Notes under the pieces: generated by a model
What the model saw: the letters and a program-made list of their open reading frames with translations, nothing else
Database searches by the model: none
Told to the model about the DNA's origin: nothing
Part shown: positions 42,153-51,310 of the stretch, one piece after another
Numbering within the stretch: the stretch's first letter is position 1
How the letters are laid out: the number at the start of each line of letters is the position of its first letter
Assembly: GCF_001704415.2 (NCBI RefSeq)
Contig: NC_030820.1
Coordinates: 41,708,036 to 41,772,035, forward strand
Length of the DNA stretch: 64,000 nucleotides
Reading direction: 5' to 3'
Origin: Capra hircus
Taxonomy: Eukaryota > Chordata > Mammalia > Artiodactyla > Bovidae
Position numbers and translations under genes: made by a program

Positions 42153-43106
42153 TTCAGTTCAGTCTCTCAGTCATGTCCGACTCTGCAACACCATGGACTG
42201 CAGCACGCCAGGCCTCCCTGTCCATCACCAGCTCCCAGAGTTTACTCAAACTCATGTCCATTGAGTCGATGATGCCATCCAACCATCTCATCCTCTGTCA
42301 TCCCCTTCTCCTCCCACCTTCAATCTGTCCCAGCATCAGGGTCTTTTCAAATGAGTCACCTCTTAGCATCAGGTGGCCAAAGTACTGGAGTTTCAGCTTC
42401 AGCATCAGTCCTTCCAATGAATATTCAGGACTGATTTCCTTTAGGATGGACTGGTTGGATCTCCTTGCAGTCCAAGGGACTCTCAAGAGTCTTCTCCAAC
42501 ACCACAGTTCCAAGGCATCAATTCTTTGGCATTCAGCTTTCTGTTTAGTCCAACTCTCACATCCATACATGACCACTGGAAAAACCATAGCCTTGACTAG
42601 ATGGACCTTTGTTGGCAAAGTAATGTCTCTGCTTTTTAATATGCTGTCTAGGTTGATCATAGCTTTCTTTCCAAGGAGTAAGCTTCTTTTACTTTCATGG
42701 CTGCAGTCACCATCTGCAGTGATTTTGGAGCCCCCCCCCCCCCCCGCAAATAAAGTCAGCCACTGTTTCCAATGTTTCCCTATCTATTTGCCATGAAGTC
42801 ATGAGACCAGATGCCATGATCTTAGTTTTCTGAATGTTGAGCTTTAAGCCAACTTTTTCACTCTTCTTTTACTTTCATCAAGAGGATTTTCAGTTCCTCT
42901 TCACTTTCTGCCATAAGGGTGGTGTCATCTGCATATCTGAGGTTCTTGATATTTCTCCTGGCAATCTTGATTCCAGCGTGTGCTTCCTCCATATAAGTTA
43001 AATAAGCAGGGTGGCAATATACAGCCTTGATGTACTCCTTTTCCCATTTGGAACCAGTCTGTTGTTCCATGTCCAGTTCTAACTGATGCTTCTTGACCTA
43101 CATACA
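42153..43106 (-). mobile_element. BovB LINE, antisense, with internal deletion
   Basis: 5'-truncated antisense BovB of about 950 bp. The RT motif YADD is at 42,924-42,935. Between it and the QGCILPPCLF segment about 30 bases are missing (the YAEYIMRNAG region). A run of 15 C at 42,731-42,745 replaces a C-rich spot in other copies. At the codon where two sister copies have TAG (12.7 and 15.0 kb), this copy keeps the sense codon. Confidence 0.95.
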
Positions 43107-43223
43107 CTATTGGATGCAAATTTTCTAAGTTGTTTTGCAGATGTGAAAACCCCTCACCCAATGAAAGATGTTAACTCCTTGATGAAGGGGAACACACAGC
43201 CCCAGGCCTCCTGGAGCCTTATG
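43107..43223. other. Short unassigned spacer
   Basis: Between BovB and a Bov-A fragment; no family recognised. Confidence 0.3.
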
Positions 43224-43362
43224 AAATGTGAAACTCACTCAATCTTCAGTCCTATCGGACTCTTTGCAACTCCATGGACTATAGCCTCCCAGGCTCCTCT
43301 GTCCATGGGGATTCTCCAGGCAAGAATACTGGAGTGGGTTGCCAGGCCCTCCTCCATCCTGC
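43224..43362 (-). mobile_element. Bov-A fragment, antisense
   Basis: TGTGAAACTCACTCAATCTT, GACTCTTTGCAACTCCATGG and CAGGCAAGAATACTGGAGTG; the tRNA head is lost at about 43,360. Confidence 0.9.
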
Positions 43363-43367
43363 AGCCT

Positions 43368-43650
43368 AAGAACTGACAATGTTCACCTCTGTGACACCTA
43401 CCGGCTGCCTCACCATCAGCAAATCAGAACTGTACACAAGCTGATCACAGACCCTGCAACTCTCTCCACCACACACAACCAAACACACACCTGGCTTTTA
43501 AAAATGCTTTGCCAAAACCCTTCTGAGAACTTGAGGCTTTTTAGGGCATAAGACATCCCATCTACTTGCTGGCCCTGCAGTAAACCTTTCTCTGTTCCAA
43601 ACTCCGAAGTTTCAGTTTGTTTAGCCTAGTTGTGCACGTGAACTTGTGTT
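43368..43650 (+). mobile_element. Endogenous retrovirus LTR fragment (class I-like)
   Basis: TGTTCACCTCTGTGACACCT, AAATCAGAACTGTACACAAG, TTTAAAAATGCTTTGCCAAA and GCAGTAAACCTTTCTCTGTT, then CCAAACTCCGAAGTTTCAGT resemble the U3-R-U5 of a ruminant gammaretrovirus-like LTR, with a degenerate poly(A) signal (AGTAAA). It is solo and decayed, with no retroviral gene nearby. Confidence 0.6.
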
Positions 43651-44075
43651 TCCATCATTTTCTGATGTTGTGGTATTTATATTTGCTTGTCTGTGTGTTT
43701 GGGGTAATACCCATCATCATGAGTGTCGAATATCTCACCGTGGTTTTCATTTACATTTCCTTAACTACTAGTGATGTTGAGCATGTGTGCTTATTGGCCA
43801 TTCATTTATCTTTGGAGAAATGTCTTTCTTTGCCCATTTTTACTGGGTTATTTGTCTTCTCAATTAGGGGCTCTTTAGGTATTCTGGATGCTAACCTCTT
43901 ACCAAACATATGATTTGCAAATATTCTCTCCAGTTCTGTGGGGTAGTTGCTTTTTCACTTTGTTGATAGTGCCTTTTGATGCACGAAGGTGTTTAATTTT
44001 GGTAAAGCCCAGTGGAATTAATTTTTGTGGCTGTTGTTACCTGTGCTTTTAGTGCCATATCCACTGTACGTTTTA
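43651..44075 (-). mobile_element. L1 ORF2 end/3' UTR, antisense
   Basis: TTTTCATTTACATTTCCTTA, GATGTTGAGCATGTGTGCTT, GGAGAAATGTCTTTCTTTGC and TTTGCAAATATTCTCTCCAG: the standard antisense pattern of an old L1. Confidence 0.88.
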
Positions 44076-44182
44076 GGTGTTTGGAGTGAAGTGCGTTTCC
44101 ATCTGCAGTAAAAATGTTGGCAAGCTTTGCCCCATTCTCTGTTTCTGTAGCACCCACAGGTAAGCCTTGGGAATCTCTTTTC

Positions 44183-44373
44183 TTTTTAATATTTACTTCT
44201 TTATTATTTATTTAGATGTGTGAGGTCTTAGCTGCAGTATGTGAGCTCAGTAGTTGCGGCTCAGGGGCTTAATTGCCCCGGGAATGTTGGATTTTAGTTT
44301 CCCATCCAGGGATTGAAACTGCGTTCCCTACGCCGGAAGGGGGCTTCTTCCAATCAACAGCCAGGGAAGTCCC
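44183..44373 (-). mobile_element. CHR-type SINE, long form, antisense
   Basis: TCTTTATTATTTATTTAGAT tail side, GGTCTTAGCTGCAGTATGTG, TAGTTGCGGCTCAGGGGCTT and a GCCAGGGAAGTCCCA end: the antisense long CHR SINE with its extra body. Confidence 0.8.
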
Positions 44374-44929
44374 AGGCCTTTGGAATTTCTCAGTCATCAA
44401 GTTGGTTGTGATTTTTAGCATTTCTGAGTCATCTTTCTTCTTGTTTCATTGGTCTTTTTATCATCTTTCTTCTTGTCTCCCAACAAAAGGGTGCCTCTGA
44501 TGAAAAGTAGCAACTTTTCAAATTTCTCTATGACATTTCCTGGGGAGATATCCCAGATCTCAGTATGTTTTGAAATTAATTGGATAAATTGAAACGTTTA
44601 TTTATTTTCATTGTGGTTTATGATGCTTTCCATGAGGATTAAATAGACAAAGTATTAGTGAAGTGTTGGAAGGTGGGGCTGTCCAGCTCATCAGCTGCTG
44701 GCTGCTGTCAGCCCTGAGCTCCAGAATTGGCCAAATATTCACGAGATTCCTCATGGGACGTGCCTGAAAGTCCCTGTAGAGGGTGTTTTACAGGCATCAA
44801 GCACCATAAGTGACATTATTGTCCATAAGTAGGGCCACAATGGATGAAACAGAGTTAAAATCAGACAACACAATGTAGCCTGAGAATAAAGCACACAGGG
44901 AACAAGAACCAGGCCAGTTTGAAAGGCCT
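44374..44929. other. Single-copy stretch
   Basis: Nothing recognised apart from a duplicated CATCTTTCTTCTTG word near 44,430 and 44,462. Confidence 0.4.
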
Positions 44930-45103
44930 GCAGTTTGAAAGGGACCCTGAGACACAGAGACGGGTCGTGTGGACCTGCTGTCCTGCCCTCTGGCATCTCC
45001 CCCTCGGGCTGAACACCCTGAGTCATGCCCCTTCCCCAGAGCCCACACGGTGCACCCTATCCATCTGGACAACCCTCCCCTGCCCGGCCTCATTTCTCAG
45101 GGT
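44930..45103 (+). repeat. Unidentified segmental repeat, copy A
   Basis: The 96 bases 44,951-45,046 match 47,115-47,210 with 9 mismatches. The 50 bases 45,054-45,103 match 47,225-47,274 with 2. Its left arm (44,930-44,952, containing CAGTTTGAAAGGGACCCTGA) is an exact inverted copy of the right arm of copy B (47,266-47,288). Copy A itself carries only 9 bases of the right arm (TCTCAGGGT, 45,095-45,103). It is not a family I recognise. It could be a MITE-like element or a local duplication. Confidence 0.75.
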
Positions 45104-45524
45104 GTGATAATGTGATGTTCTGGGAAAAACAAAACTGCAAGTGTAAGTCTAATTTAGCTTAGCAATATAAAGGCAAAACTTGTACAGGTGCGAAGCATGG
45201 CTCTACCTGAATTTTACTTTCTCATAATTTTCCACGTTTCTATAGCAAATATGAATGGCTATGCACTGATTTTCACATTAGAAACAGAAAATGTTTGTTA
45301 TAAGAATGCACCCTGCTCCTCCCCTTCCTCCTTCACCGTCCCCTCCCTTGAGGGCTGGAGCTCTGCACGGGACCTCCTGGCCTCCGCAGCACCCCCACCC
45401 ATAAGAAAGAGACAGAGGACCCTTCGTGCAGCCCTAGAAGCAGGTGCTGTCACGTTGGCGGAGACACGGGAAATGCAGGGATCTCACCCAATTTCACCAA
45501 GGAGTAATTGTAAAAGATATTTTA
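45104..45524. other. Single-copy stretch
   Basis: No gene was recognised. A 131-codon plus frame (45,188-45,583) runs into the following SINE and is not credible. Confidence 0.4.
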
Positions 45525-45648
45525 GGGGGACTTCCCTGGCAGTACAGTCATTAAAACTCCAGGTCTCCAATGCGGGGGAGTAGGGTTCAATCCCTGGCCG
45601 AGGAACCAAGATTGCACTTGCCATGAGGTGCAGAAAAAAAAAGAAATT
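45525..45648 (+). mobile_element. CHR-type SINE
   Basis: GGGACTTCCCTGGCAGTACA, GGGTTCAATCCCTGGCCGAG and GAGGAACCAAGATTGCACTT to an AAAAAAAAAGAAATT tail: sense CHR SINE. Confidence 0.92.
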
Positions 45649-46234
45649 ATTTAATTGCCATAAGGTAGGTGTGGGTGCACTCAACCACAGCAAAAATAAA
45701 AGATACAGGTTGTAGAATAACATACAAAATGTATTTCTTTCTTTGGGGGCCTCTTATTTCCTCAGGAGTCTACCAGAAAGCTTACCTACATTTTCTTTTG
45801 TTCCCAACCCCGGCCTCCAAGTTCCCTTTTAACTACTGGAGGCTGAATAAATGCCCAGACACGTGCGGTTTTCAGACAAGAAATCTGTGTCGCTGGCCCC
45901 ATGCCACTCTCCTGCCCACCCCAGTTCACACCTCCTGTGACGTGACCCACTGACCCCCCACAGTGTGCACAGGCCAACACGCCCAGAGTGCCACACGGCC
46001 TCATTTCCTCCACGCAGGACACCTGTGCCCTCCAGCCTGGGGTCCTCGCCTCAGGGAGCCTGGGCCCCTCACCCTCCCATGTAATACAGACAATTCTGAT
46101 CTTATTACTTTCCCAGAGACTGGCTTTTGCTCCAGAACCCACCACGGGTCTTCATTTCCCTGCCGTGTTTTCATGCCCTGGAATTTATGTACTGAAATGT
46201 GCATGTGATTATCACAGCTTCCCACCTGGTACTT
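45649..46234. other. Single-copy stretch
   Basis: No gene or repeat was recognised; frames up to 119 codons on the minus strand look accidental. Confidence 0.4.
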
Positions 46235-46375
46235 CTTCCTCCCTTGATTAGGGTATTAAATCGATTTGAAATTTGAATTCTTTGAAATGATGCATGCATA
46301 TGAGTCGAATCATCTAGAAGCTTCATTTTACAAGGTTAAAGTGGATGTTAGTTATTTTTCCTAAAAGTGAGCTGA
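46235..46375. promoter_or_regulatory. Candidate conserved non-coding island
   Basis: AT-rich, non-repetitive: TTAGGGTATTAAATCGATTTG, AAATTTGAATTCTTTGAAAT, GATGCATGCATATGAGTCG and AAAGTGGATGTTAGTTATTT. It stands out from GC-rich neighbours. Conservation is not demonstrated. Confidence 0.3.
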
Positions 46376-47103
46376 GGACCAGTGCTGGTACCAAATCTCT
46401 CCATCTGTCTGAATCAGCTCCCTTCCCTGGGCAAGAAGTATGAGGCCTCAACTCAGCTATGTTCTCTGGGTTTCATTTACCCACAAAACTCTGAGATGCT
46501 ATCCAACAGTTCAACTGGGGTATTAGTCAAAATGGTCCAGAAACCAGAAGAGTGAGTCTTCCAACCAGCCATGTGAACCAGGGCCATCGGACAGCTTGCA
46601 AGGCCAACAAGGAAGCCTTACCTGCAAAGAGGTAAGGTAAAGAAAGTCTAACCACCCCCTTCCTCTTGTCTATTGTGCCTGGTGGGGAGCGAAGACCCTG
46701 TCTGGAATTTTCATGGCCTCACTGTAACCAAGCTTTTCCTTCTCTCTGGCGACCTTCCCCTGCAAAAGTGCTGGAAATCACAGCCATGTCTTAGGATGAG
46801 GAAATGGAGGCATGGAGAGGTTAAGCGACTTGTCCAGAGTCACAGAGCTTGGATGTGAACTCAAGTCTCTTACTGCATCCTGCCGAGGGTGCTTTCACAG
46901 GTTCCCTTTCCAGAATTCCAGCTTTCTTGCTGTGTTCAGGTGACAGAAAAGACTCTGAGTGGAAGGGAAGCAGCTCACTGGGCCCTCTGCCTTGCCCCGG
47001 GGTGTGTGTGTGTGTGTGTGTGGAGGGGGCTGGATTCTAGACCAGAGGGGCTGAGGCAGCCCCTCCCTCAGGAGCTGTTCTCCCCTCACTTCAGGCACTT
47101 CTG
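46376..47103. other. Single-copy stretch with MIR relic and (GT)n
   Basis: An antisense MIR core at about 46,785-46,875 (GAGGAAATGGAGGCATGGAG, AGGTTAAGCGACTTGTCCAG, AGTCACAGAGCTTGGATGTG). A (GT)10 microsatellite at 47,002-47,022. No exon was recognised. Confidence 0.55.
46785..46880 (-). mobile_element. MIR SINE relic, antisense
   Basis: TGAGGAAATGGAGGCATGGA, GAGGTTAAGCGACTTGTCCA and GAGTCACAGAGCTTGGATGT is the typical inverted MIR core, well preserved for its age. Confidence 0.8.
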
Positions 47104-47288
47104 ACCCTACTGGAGACACAGAGATGGGTCGTGTGGACCTGCTATCCTACCCTCTGTCGTCTCCCCCGTGGGCTGAACACCCCGAGTCATGCCCCTTCTC
47201 CAGAGCCCACCTATCCATAGGTGAACCCTATCCATCTGGACAACCCTACCCTGCCCGGCCTCACTTCTCAGGGTCCCTTTCAAACTGC
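47104..47288 (+). repeat. Unidentified segmental repeat, copy B
   Basis: The second copy of the segment at 44,930-45,103 in the same orientation, 2.2 kb away and about 92% identical over 146 aligned bases. It has an extra 8-10 bases near 47,211-47,220 (CTATCCATAG). Its right end carries the full 23-base arm (47,266-47,288), while its left end (ACCCTACTGGAGA) is degenerate. Confidence 0.75.
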
Positions 47289-48335
47289 CATGGCCAGGGC
47301 CATGCAGCTAAATTTATTCCTCTCAGTTTGGGGCCAGCTCCTGGCTTTCCCAGGCCATTTGGAATCCTGCAAGTTTGTTCAGAAAATCAGCATTGTCTGT
47401 CTGTCTTTGGGCCCCAGAATGTGTATTTGGGTCTGAACGTAAGAGCAAGAGCCAAGCCGGCAGCACAAGGACAAAGATCCTCCACCCGCCGCAGCGGATC
47501 CCCACCGCCGCCACCTGCACACTCACACTCACACACTCACATTTTCACACTCACACACTCGCACCACTCCCAGCACTGTCCCCTCTCAGTGCCCCTCCTG
47601 GACACGCCCGTTCCTCCATCCTCTCGGCCACCTCTGCTCTGTCTCCTGTTCCAGGTCCTCTGCCAGCTTCACTCAGATTTATCTTGAAAAAAGTCCAACA
47701 CCTAACCCACTTTCCAAGGGCAGGTCTAGGAGGGAATAATTGCTGTTATATAGGGCGAGCCCCGGCGGCTCTCAGGAGATGCCCTGGTTTCCATAGAGCT
47801 GGTGCTCCGCTCACCCCCTGCATGGGTGCTCAGCCAACCCCCACCCAGAACCCACCGTTGAGAACAAAGATAGAGTCCTCCCAGCGGGAAAGGGGACCCT
47901 CCTGGCCAGCATCAATGCTCAGAGGACAAAGTCTGCAGACACTGCTCATTGGCTATGGGGCCCAAGCACAGGGATTCTTGGCAAGTGTTGAAAAGTGAGG
48001 AAGTGTTGGAACTGGGCAGCACACTGATGAAGCAGCCTTGGCTTTGGTGGGCATAGCATAGGGAAGGTCTCAAAGGAGTCCTGAGAGCAGAGTCTCTGTT
48101 GGGACTCACCTCCTAGGACCAGGGTTCCCCCACACCCCGGGAGCGGGTGCCCTGGCTGTTGTTTTGTCTTGGGGTTCTGTGCTTGATTCCAGTATGGTGT
48201 AACACGAGGTCAGGAAATCCAGTTGGTTTCAGTGCTCAGTATTAATCAGAAAGAAGGCAAGTTTGAATCCATGCAAAAGGAAGTCCATTTGGGAAGAGGT
48301 AGATGACAGCCCATTAGTCCACCAGGAAAGAAGGG
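47289..48335. other. 1 kb single-copy stretch with CACT repeat
   Basis: An impure CACACT tract at 47,517-47,563. Two overlapping plus frames of 187 and 207 codons cover the region in different frames, an effect of proline/serine-rich composition. No gene was recognised. Confidence 0.42.
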
Positions 48336-48440
48336 ATCAAGGATCCAGTGGTTAAGACTCTGTCTGAGCTTCTAATGCTGGGGGCACAGGTTCAGTCCCT
48401 GGTCAGAGAACTCAGGTCTCAGCCAAAGAAGCAAGGGATC
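48336..48440 (+). mobile_element. CHR-type SINE
   Basis: GGATCCAGTGGTTAAGACTC, CTAATGCTGGGGGCACAGGT, TTCAGTCCCTGGTCAGAGAA: sense CHR SINE without clear tail; old. Confidence 0.8.
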
Positions 48441-48499
48441 AGACGAGAGGAACTTAGTGGCCTCCACAGTCACAAGGGAAGCAGACCAGAAAGCATCTT

Positions 48500-48765
48500 G
48501 CCCCTCCAAATTAGCTACTAATTTTTATTTTAATGTTAAACCATGGCATTATTTACCATCGAACTCTACCTATTAAGCACAGTTTAATGAATCAATCCAA
48601 TATTTTTACAACAAGTGATACATATTAAGAATATGAATGTATTAGTGAATCAAATGATTTGTTCAAAATAATGCGATGTGATGATGGTGCATCTAATTAG
48701 AAATTAAAATCAGGAACCTGATTAGAGGCAATTGTAAAAGTATGTAGGTTTTGTTAAACAAGTAG
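48500..48765. promoter_or_regulatory. Candidate conserved non-coding island (strongest)
   Basis: 260 bases of complex AT-rich sequence in GC-rich DNA, free of recognised repeats. Words: ATTAGCTACTAATTTTTATT, CATGGCATTATTTACC, AGTTTAATGAATCAATCC, GCATCTAATTAGAAATTAAA (a perfect CTAATTAG homeodomain palindrome), CCTGATTAGAGGCAATTG and TTTTGTTAAACAAG (forkhead-like). It has the typical look of an ultraconserved-type developmental enhancer; proof needs an alignment. Confidence 0.42.
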
Positions 48766-50214
48766 AAGGTGGTGGGCTAGGAGAAGGCACACAAGCTGTT
48801 CAGGACAGTGCTTCGCCGAAGGTGAGCAGAAGCAGAGGCGAACCTGAGGCTGTGAGCATCACCTGTGGGCCTCACCTGGGTCTCAACCAGAATGCTCAGC
48901 TGTGATGTCACAGCCCCAAGGTTGACCAGGAAGATGTTGATAAATGCTTTCTCCCAGTCCAGCCACCACAGCTAACTAACCACCTCACTGAGTCTGGGTA
49001 CCAAATCAAGCATCTTAATTTCCATCCCTTCCTCTGCAGATTCGTGAGGTCATAAAATAGAATCTTCTTTCTGGGGAAAAACAAAAAAAAACTTTTGTAT
49101 CATGAAAATATTTACATTGATCACAAAGTTATATGGAAATAAAATAAAAAGCAATGTCTGCAAGTACACCTAGTTTTCAAGTGTTTTAGATCAAATGTTT
49201 AATGTTCTTGTGAGAGACCATCGGCCTCACCACATTGGCCTGGAACAGCTGGCTGGGCCCGAGGCCACCCCACCAGTGGGCACGGCCCACCACTCCAGAG
49301 CTCACCTGTTCTGCAGAGCACATCTCTCTTTGCTTTGCACATTCTTGGTCCTGTCTCCCCAACATCAGCCTCCTAGATTAGGAGCCCTCGCCAGGCAGAG
49401 GCTGAGTTGGAACCACACCTGTATCCTCTGCAGCACCTAAGGAGACACCCTGAACCCCTAAATGCATGAGGGAACTGTGTCTCCCACTGCCCGCTGGCCT
49501 AGAGGAGGGAGGGTTCGGTGGATTCAGACCCACCTCCAGTCACAGCCTGGAGGTCGCTCAAGACGATAACTCAGCCAGCCCTACAGGAGGATGGCCTGAC
49601 TAGGGGCTAAGAAAGGAGACAGGAAAATATAGTAGAAAAGAGCTGTTGTCCCAGCCAATTGAAATTCAAAAGATCCCCTGGGGATTCATTTTCTAAATGG
49701 CTTCTAATTTCCCTAAGTGTTTTGTCCTTTTCTGTCTTATATTCGGGCATCCAATGAGCAGGCCTTGGTGCCATAAATTTTTGACATTCCCTCCCTGGCA
49801 AAATCCCCTAATTATAAAACACCGCTCGCCAACAAAAGCCTGAGGGAAGAGTAAATGACTTCACTTTTGTTTTTACCATCGACTCCAGAGATGACTGTCT
49901 TCTCATCCCCACAGAGCGAGGCCATCTTCCTCCTTCCCTTTGTAGCTGGTGCTGGATGCCTGCACTCAGCCCACAGCCCCGGCGATGGGAGGCCTGGAAA
50001 TTGTCTGGCATCTCCCATTCCCGGTGACCCTCTGCAGAACGTCAGACAGTGTCCCCCCAAGGATGGGTCTCACCACCTTCTCCCAGCCCTGGGCAGCAGG
50101 AGAGGGGTCCTCCCAGATACAGGTACCCTCAGGGTTATGACCTCAGCAGGACAGGTACGAAGGACAGAGGGTTAAAGTGAGTCGAATGCCAGCGGGGGAT
50201 GGTGGGGGGGTGGG
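48766..50214. other. 1.4 kb single-copy stretch
   Basis: No gene was recognised. The part 49,010-49,200 is AT-rich (ATGAAAATATTTACATTGAT, AGTTATATGGAAATAAAATA) and may be another conserved element; 49,580-49,870 is also AT-rich and non-repetitive. Confidence 0.42.
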
Positions 50215-50345
50215 GCGCGCTCCAAGCACTTTTCACGAGGAGGCATTTAATCCTCCCAACAAAGGGGATTAAATGATGAGACACTGTTACTGCCCCCATT
50301 TTACAGATGAGAGCCAAGGCTTGGAGAGATTAAGTGTTCGCCCAG
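50215..50345 (-). mobile_element. MIR SINE relic, antisense
   Basis: CACGAGGAGGCATTTAATCC, TGATGAGACACTGTTACTGC, CCCCATTTTACAGATGAGAG and GGAGAGATTAAGTGTTCGCC keep the inverted MIR core order. Confidence 0.8.
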
Positions 50346-50375
50346 GGTTTGTCTTTCTCTCTCTTTCACAGACAC

Positions 50376-50441
50376 ATATCTGTGCACACAGATGTGCACA
50401 CACACACATACACACACAAGCATACACACACATATATACAG
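50376..50441 (+). repeat. Impure (CA)n tract
   Basis: CACACACACACATACACACA-type repeats with interruptions, ending in TATATACAGAG. Confidence 0.9.
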
Positions 50442-51106
50442 AGTCGCTAAGTGCCGGCACTGCCTTCTGATTGGGTACCTTCCTCCTGTACACAATGTCT
50501 TACCCCTCATAGCAGCCTCCTTTTGTGATCTTGGCTGCAGAGCCTCAGGAAGTTAGAACTGATAGAAACTCTAGTTCAAGTGAGAAATCCAAGCCTGGGA
50601 GAAGGTGGACAGCACACCAGAGGTCACTTGGAGAAGGTTTGCCAAAGAGACTGTTGAGAAGGTGAGCAAGTCCTGAAACCCAGCATCTCAGGTGGGTCTC
50701 CCTGAATCAGCCTTGAGATGAGGCCCCACGGGCAAGTGACTGATTATAGCACAAGGCCCCGTTTGGGGTCAGGAAGGAAGCAGGAGAAGAGACGGGAAGG
50801 GAGACAAGCTCACCAGGGCAGGATCTCAGGGAAGGGGAGGGCATCTTGCAACAGGGAGCCTCAGCGGGACCCCCAAGTCTCTGGAGGGTGGGCAGCACCT
50901 CGCGCTTCACCCTGCGTGGATGTAGGGGAGCCAGACTGTGCCTCGTTCCATCCTCACCAGCCTCCGGGGAGGATGTTGCCCTCAGGCATGTCCGGCTCTC
51001 TGAGTTCGCAGGGCAAGAAGTCCCTGTGGCCTGAGTCTTCTGAAGACAGTACCCACGCTGGCTTTAGGAACATGGTGTAGGGGGCTCTTGTTACGGCCGT
51101 CTCAGC
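50442..51106. other. Single-copy GC-rich stretch
   Basis: No gene was recognised; a 120-codon plus frame (50,718-51,080) lacks domain features. Confidence 0.4.
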
Positions 51107-51116
51107 AGAGGATCTT

Positions 51117-51296
51117 CAGTTCAGTTCAGTCACTCAGTGTGTCCGACTCTTTGCGACCCCATGGACTGCAGCAAGCCAGGCTTCCCTGTCCATCACCAAC
51201 TCCCAGAGCTTGCTCAACCTCATGTCCATGGAGTCAGTGATGCCATCCAACCATCTCATCCTCTGTCATTCCCTTCTCCTCCTGCTTCCAACCTTT
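51117..51296 (-). mobile_element. Short BovB 3' fragment, antisense, with TSD
   Basis: 180 bases of antisense BovB 3' end (CAGTTCAGTTCAGTCACTCA to CTGTCATTCCCTTCTCCTCC). It is flanked by GGATCTTCAGT (51,110-51,120) and GGGTCTTCAGT (51,300-51,310), one mismatch in 11, so it is a genuine strongly truncated insertion. Confidence 0.95.
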
Positions 51297-51310
51297 GGAG
51301 GGTCTTCAGT

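Noticed and set aside
43368..43650. Possible complete endogenous retrovirus
   Set aside because: Only a solo, decayed LTR; no gag, pol or env-like sequence beside it, and L1 follows directly.
47124..47998. Overlapping plus frames of 187 and 207 codons
   Set aside because: They are in different frames through a CACT repeat and the unidentified segmental repeat, with low-complexity Pro/Ser/His composition.
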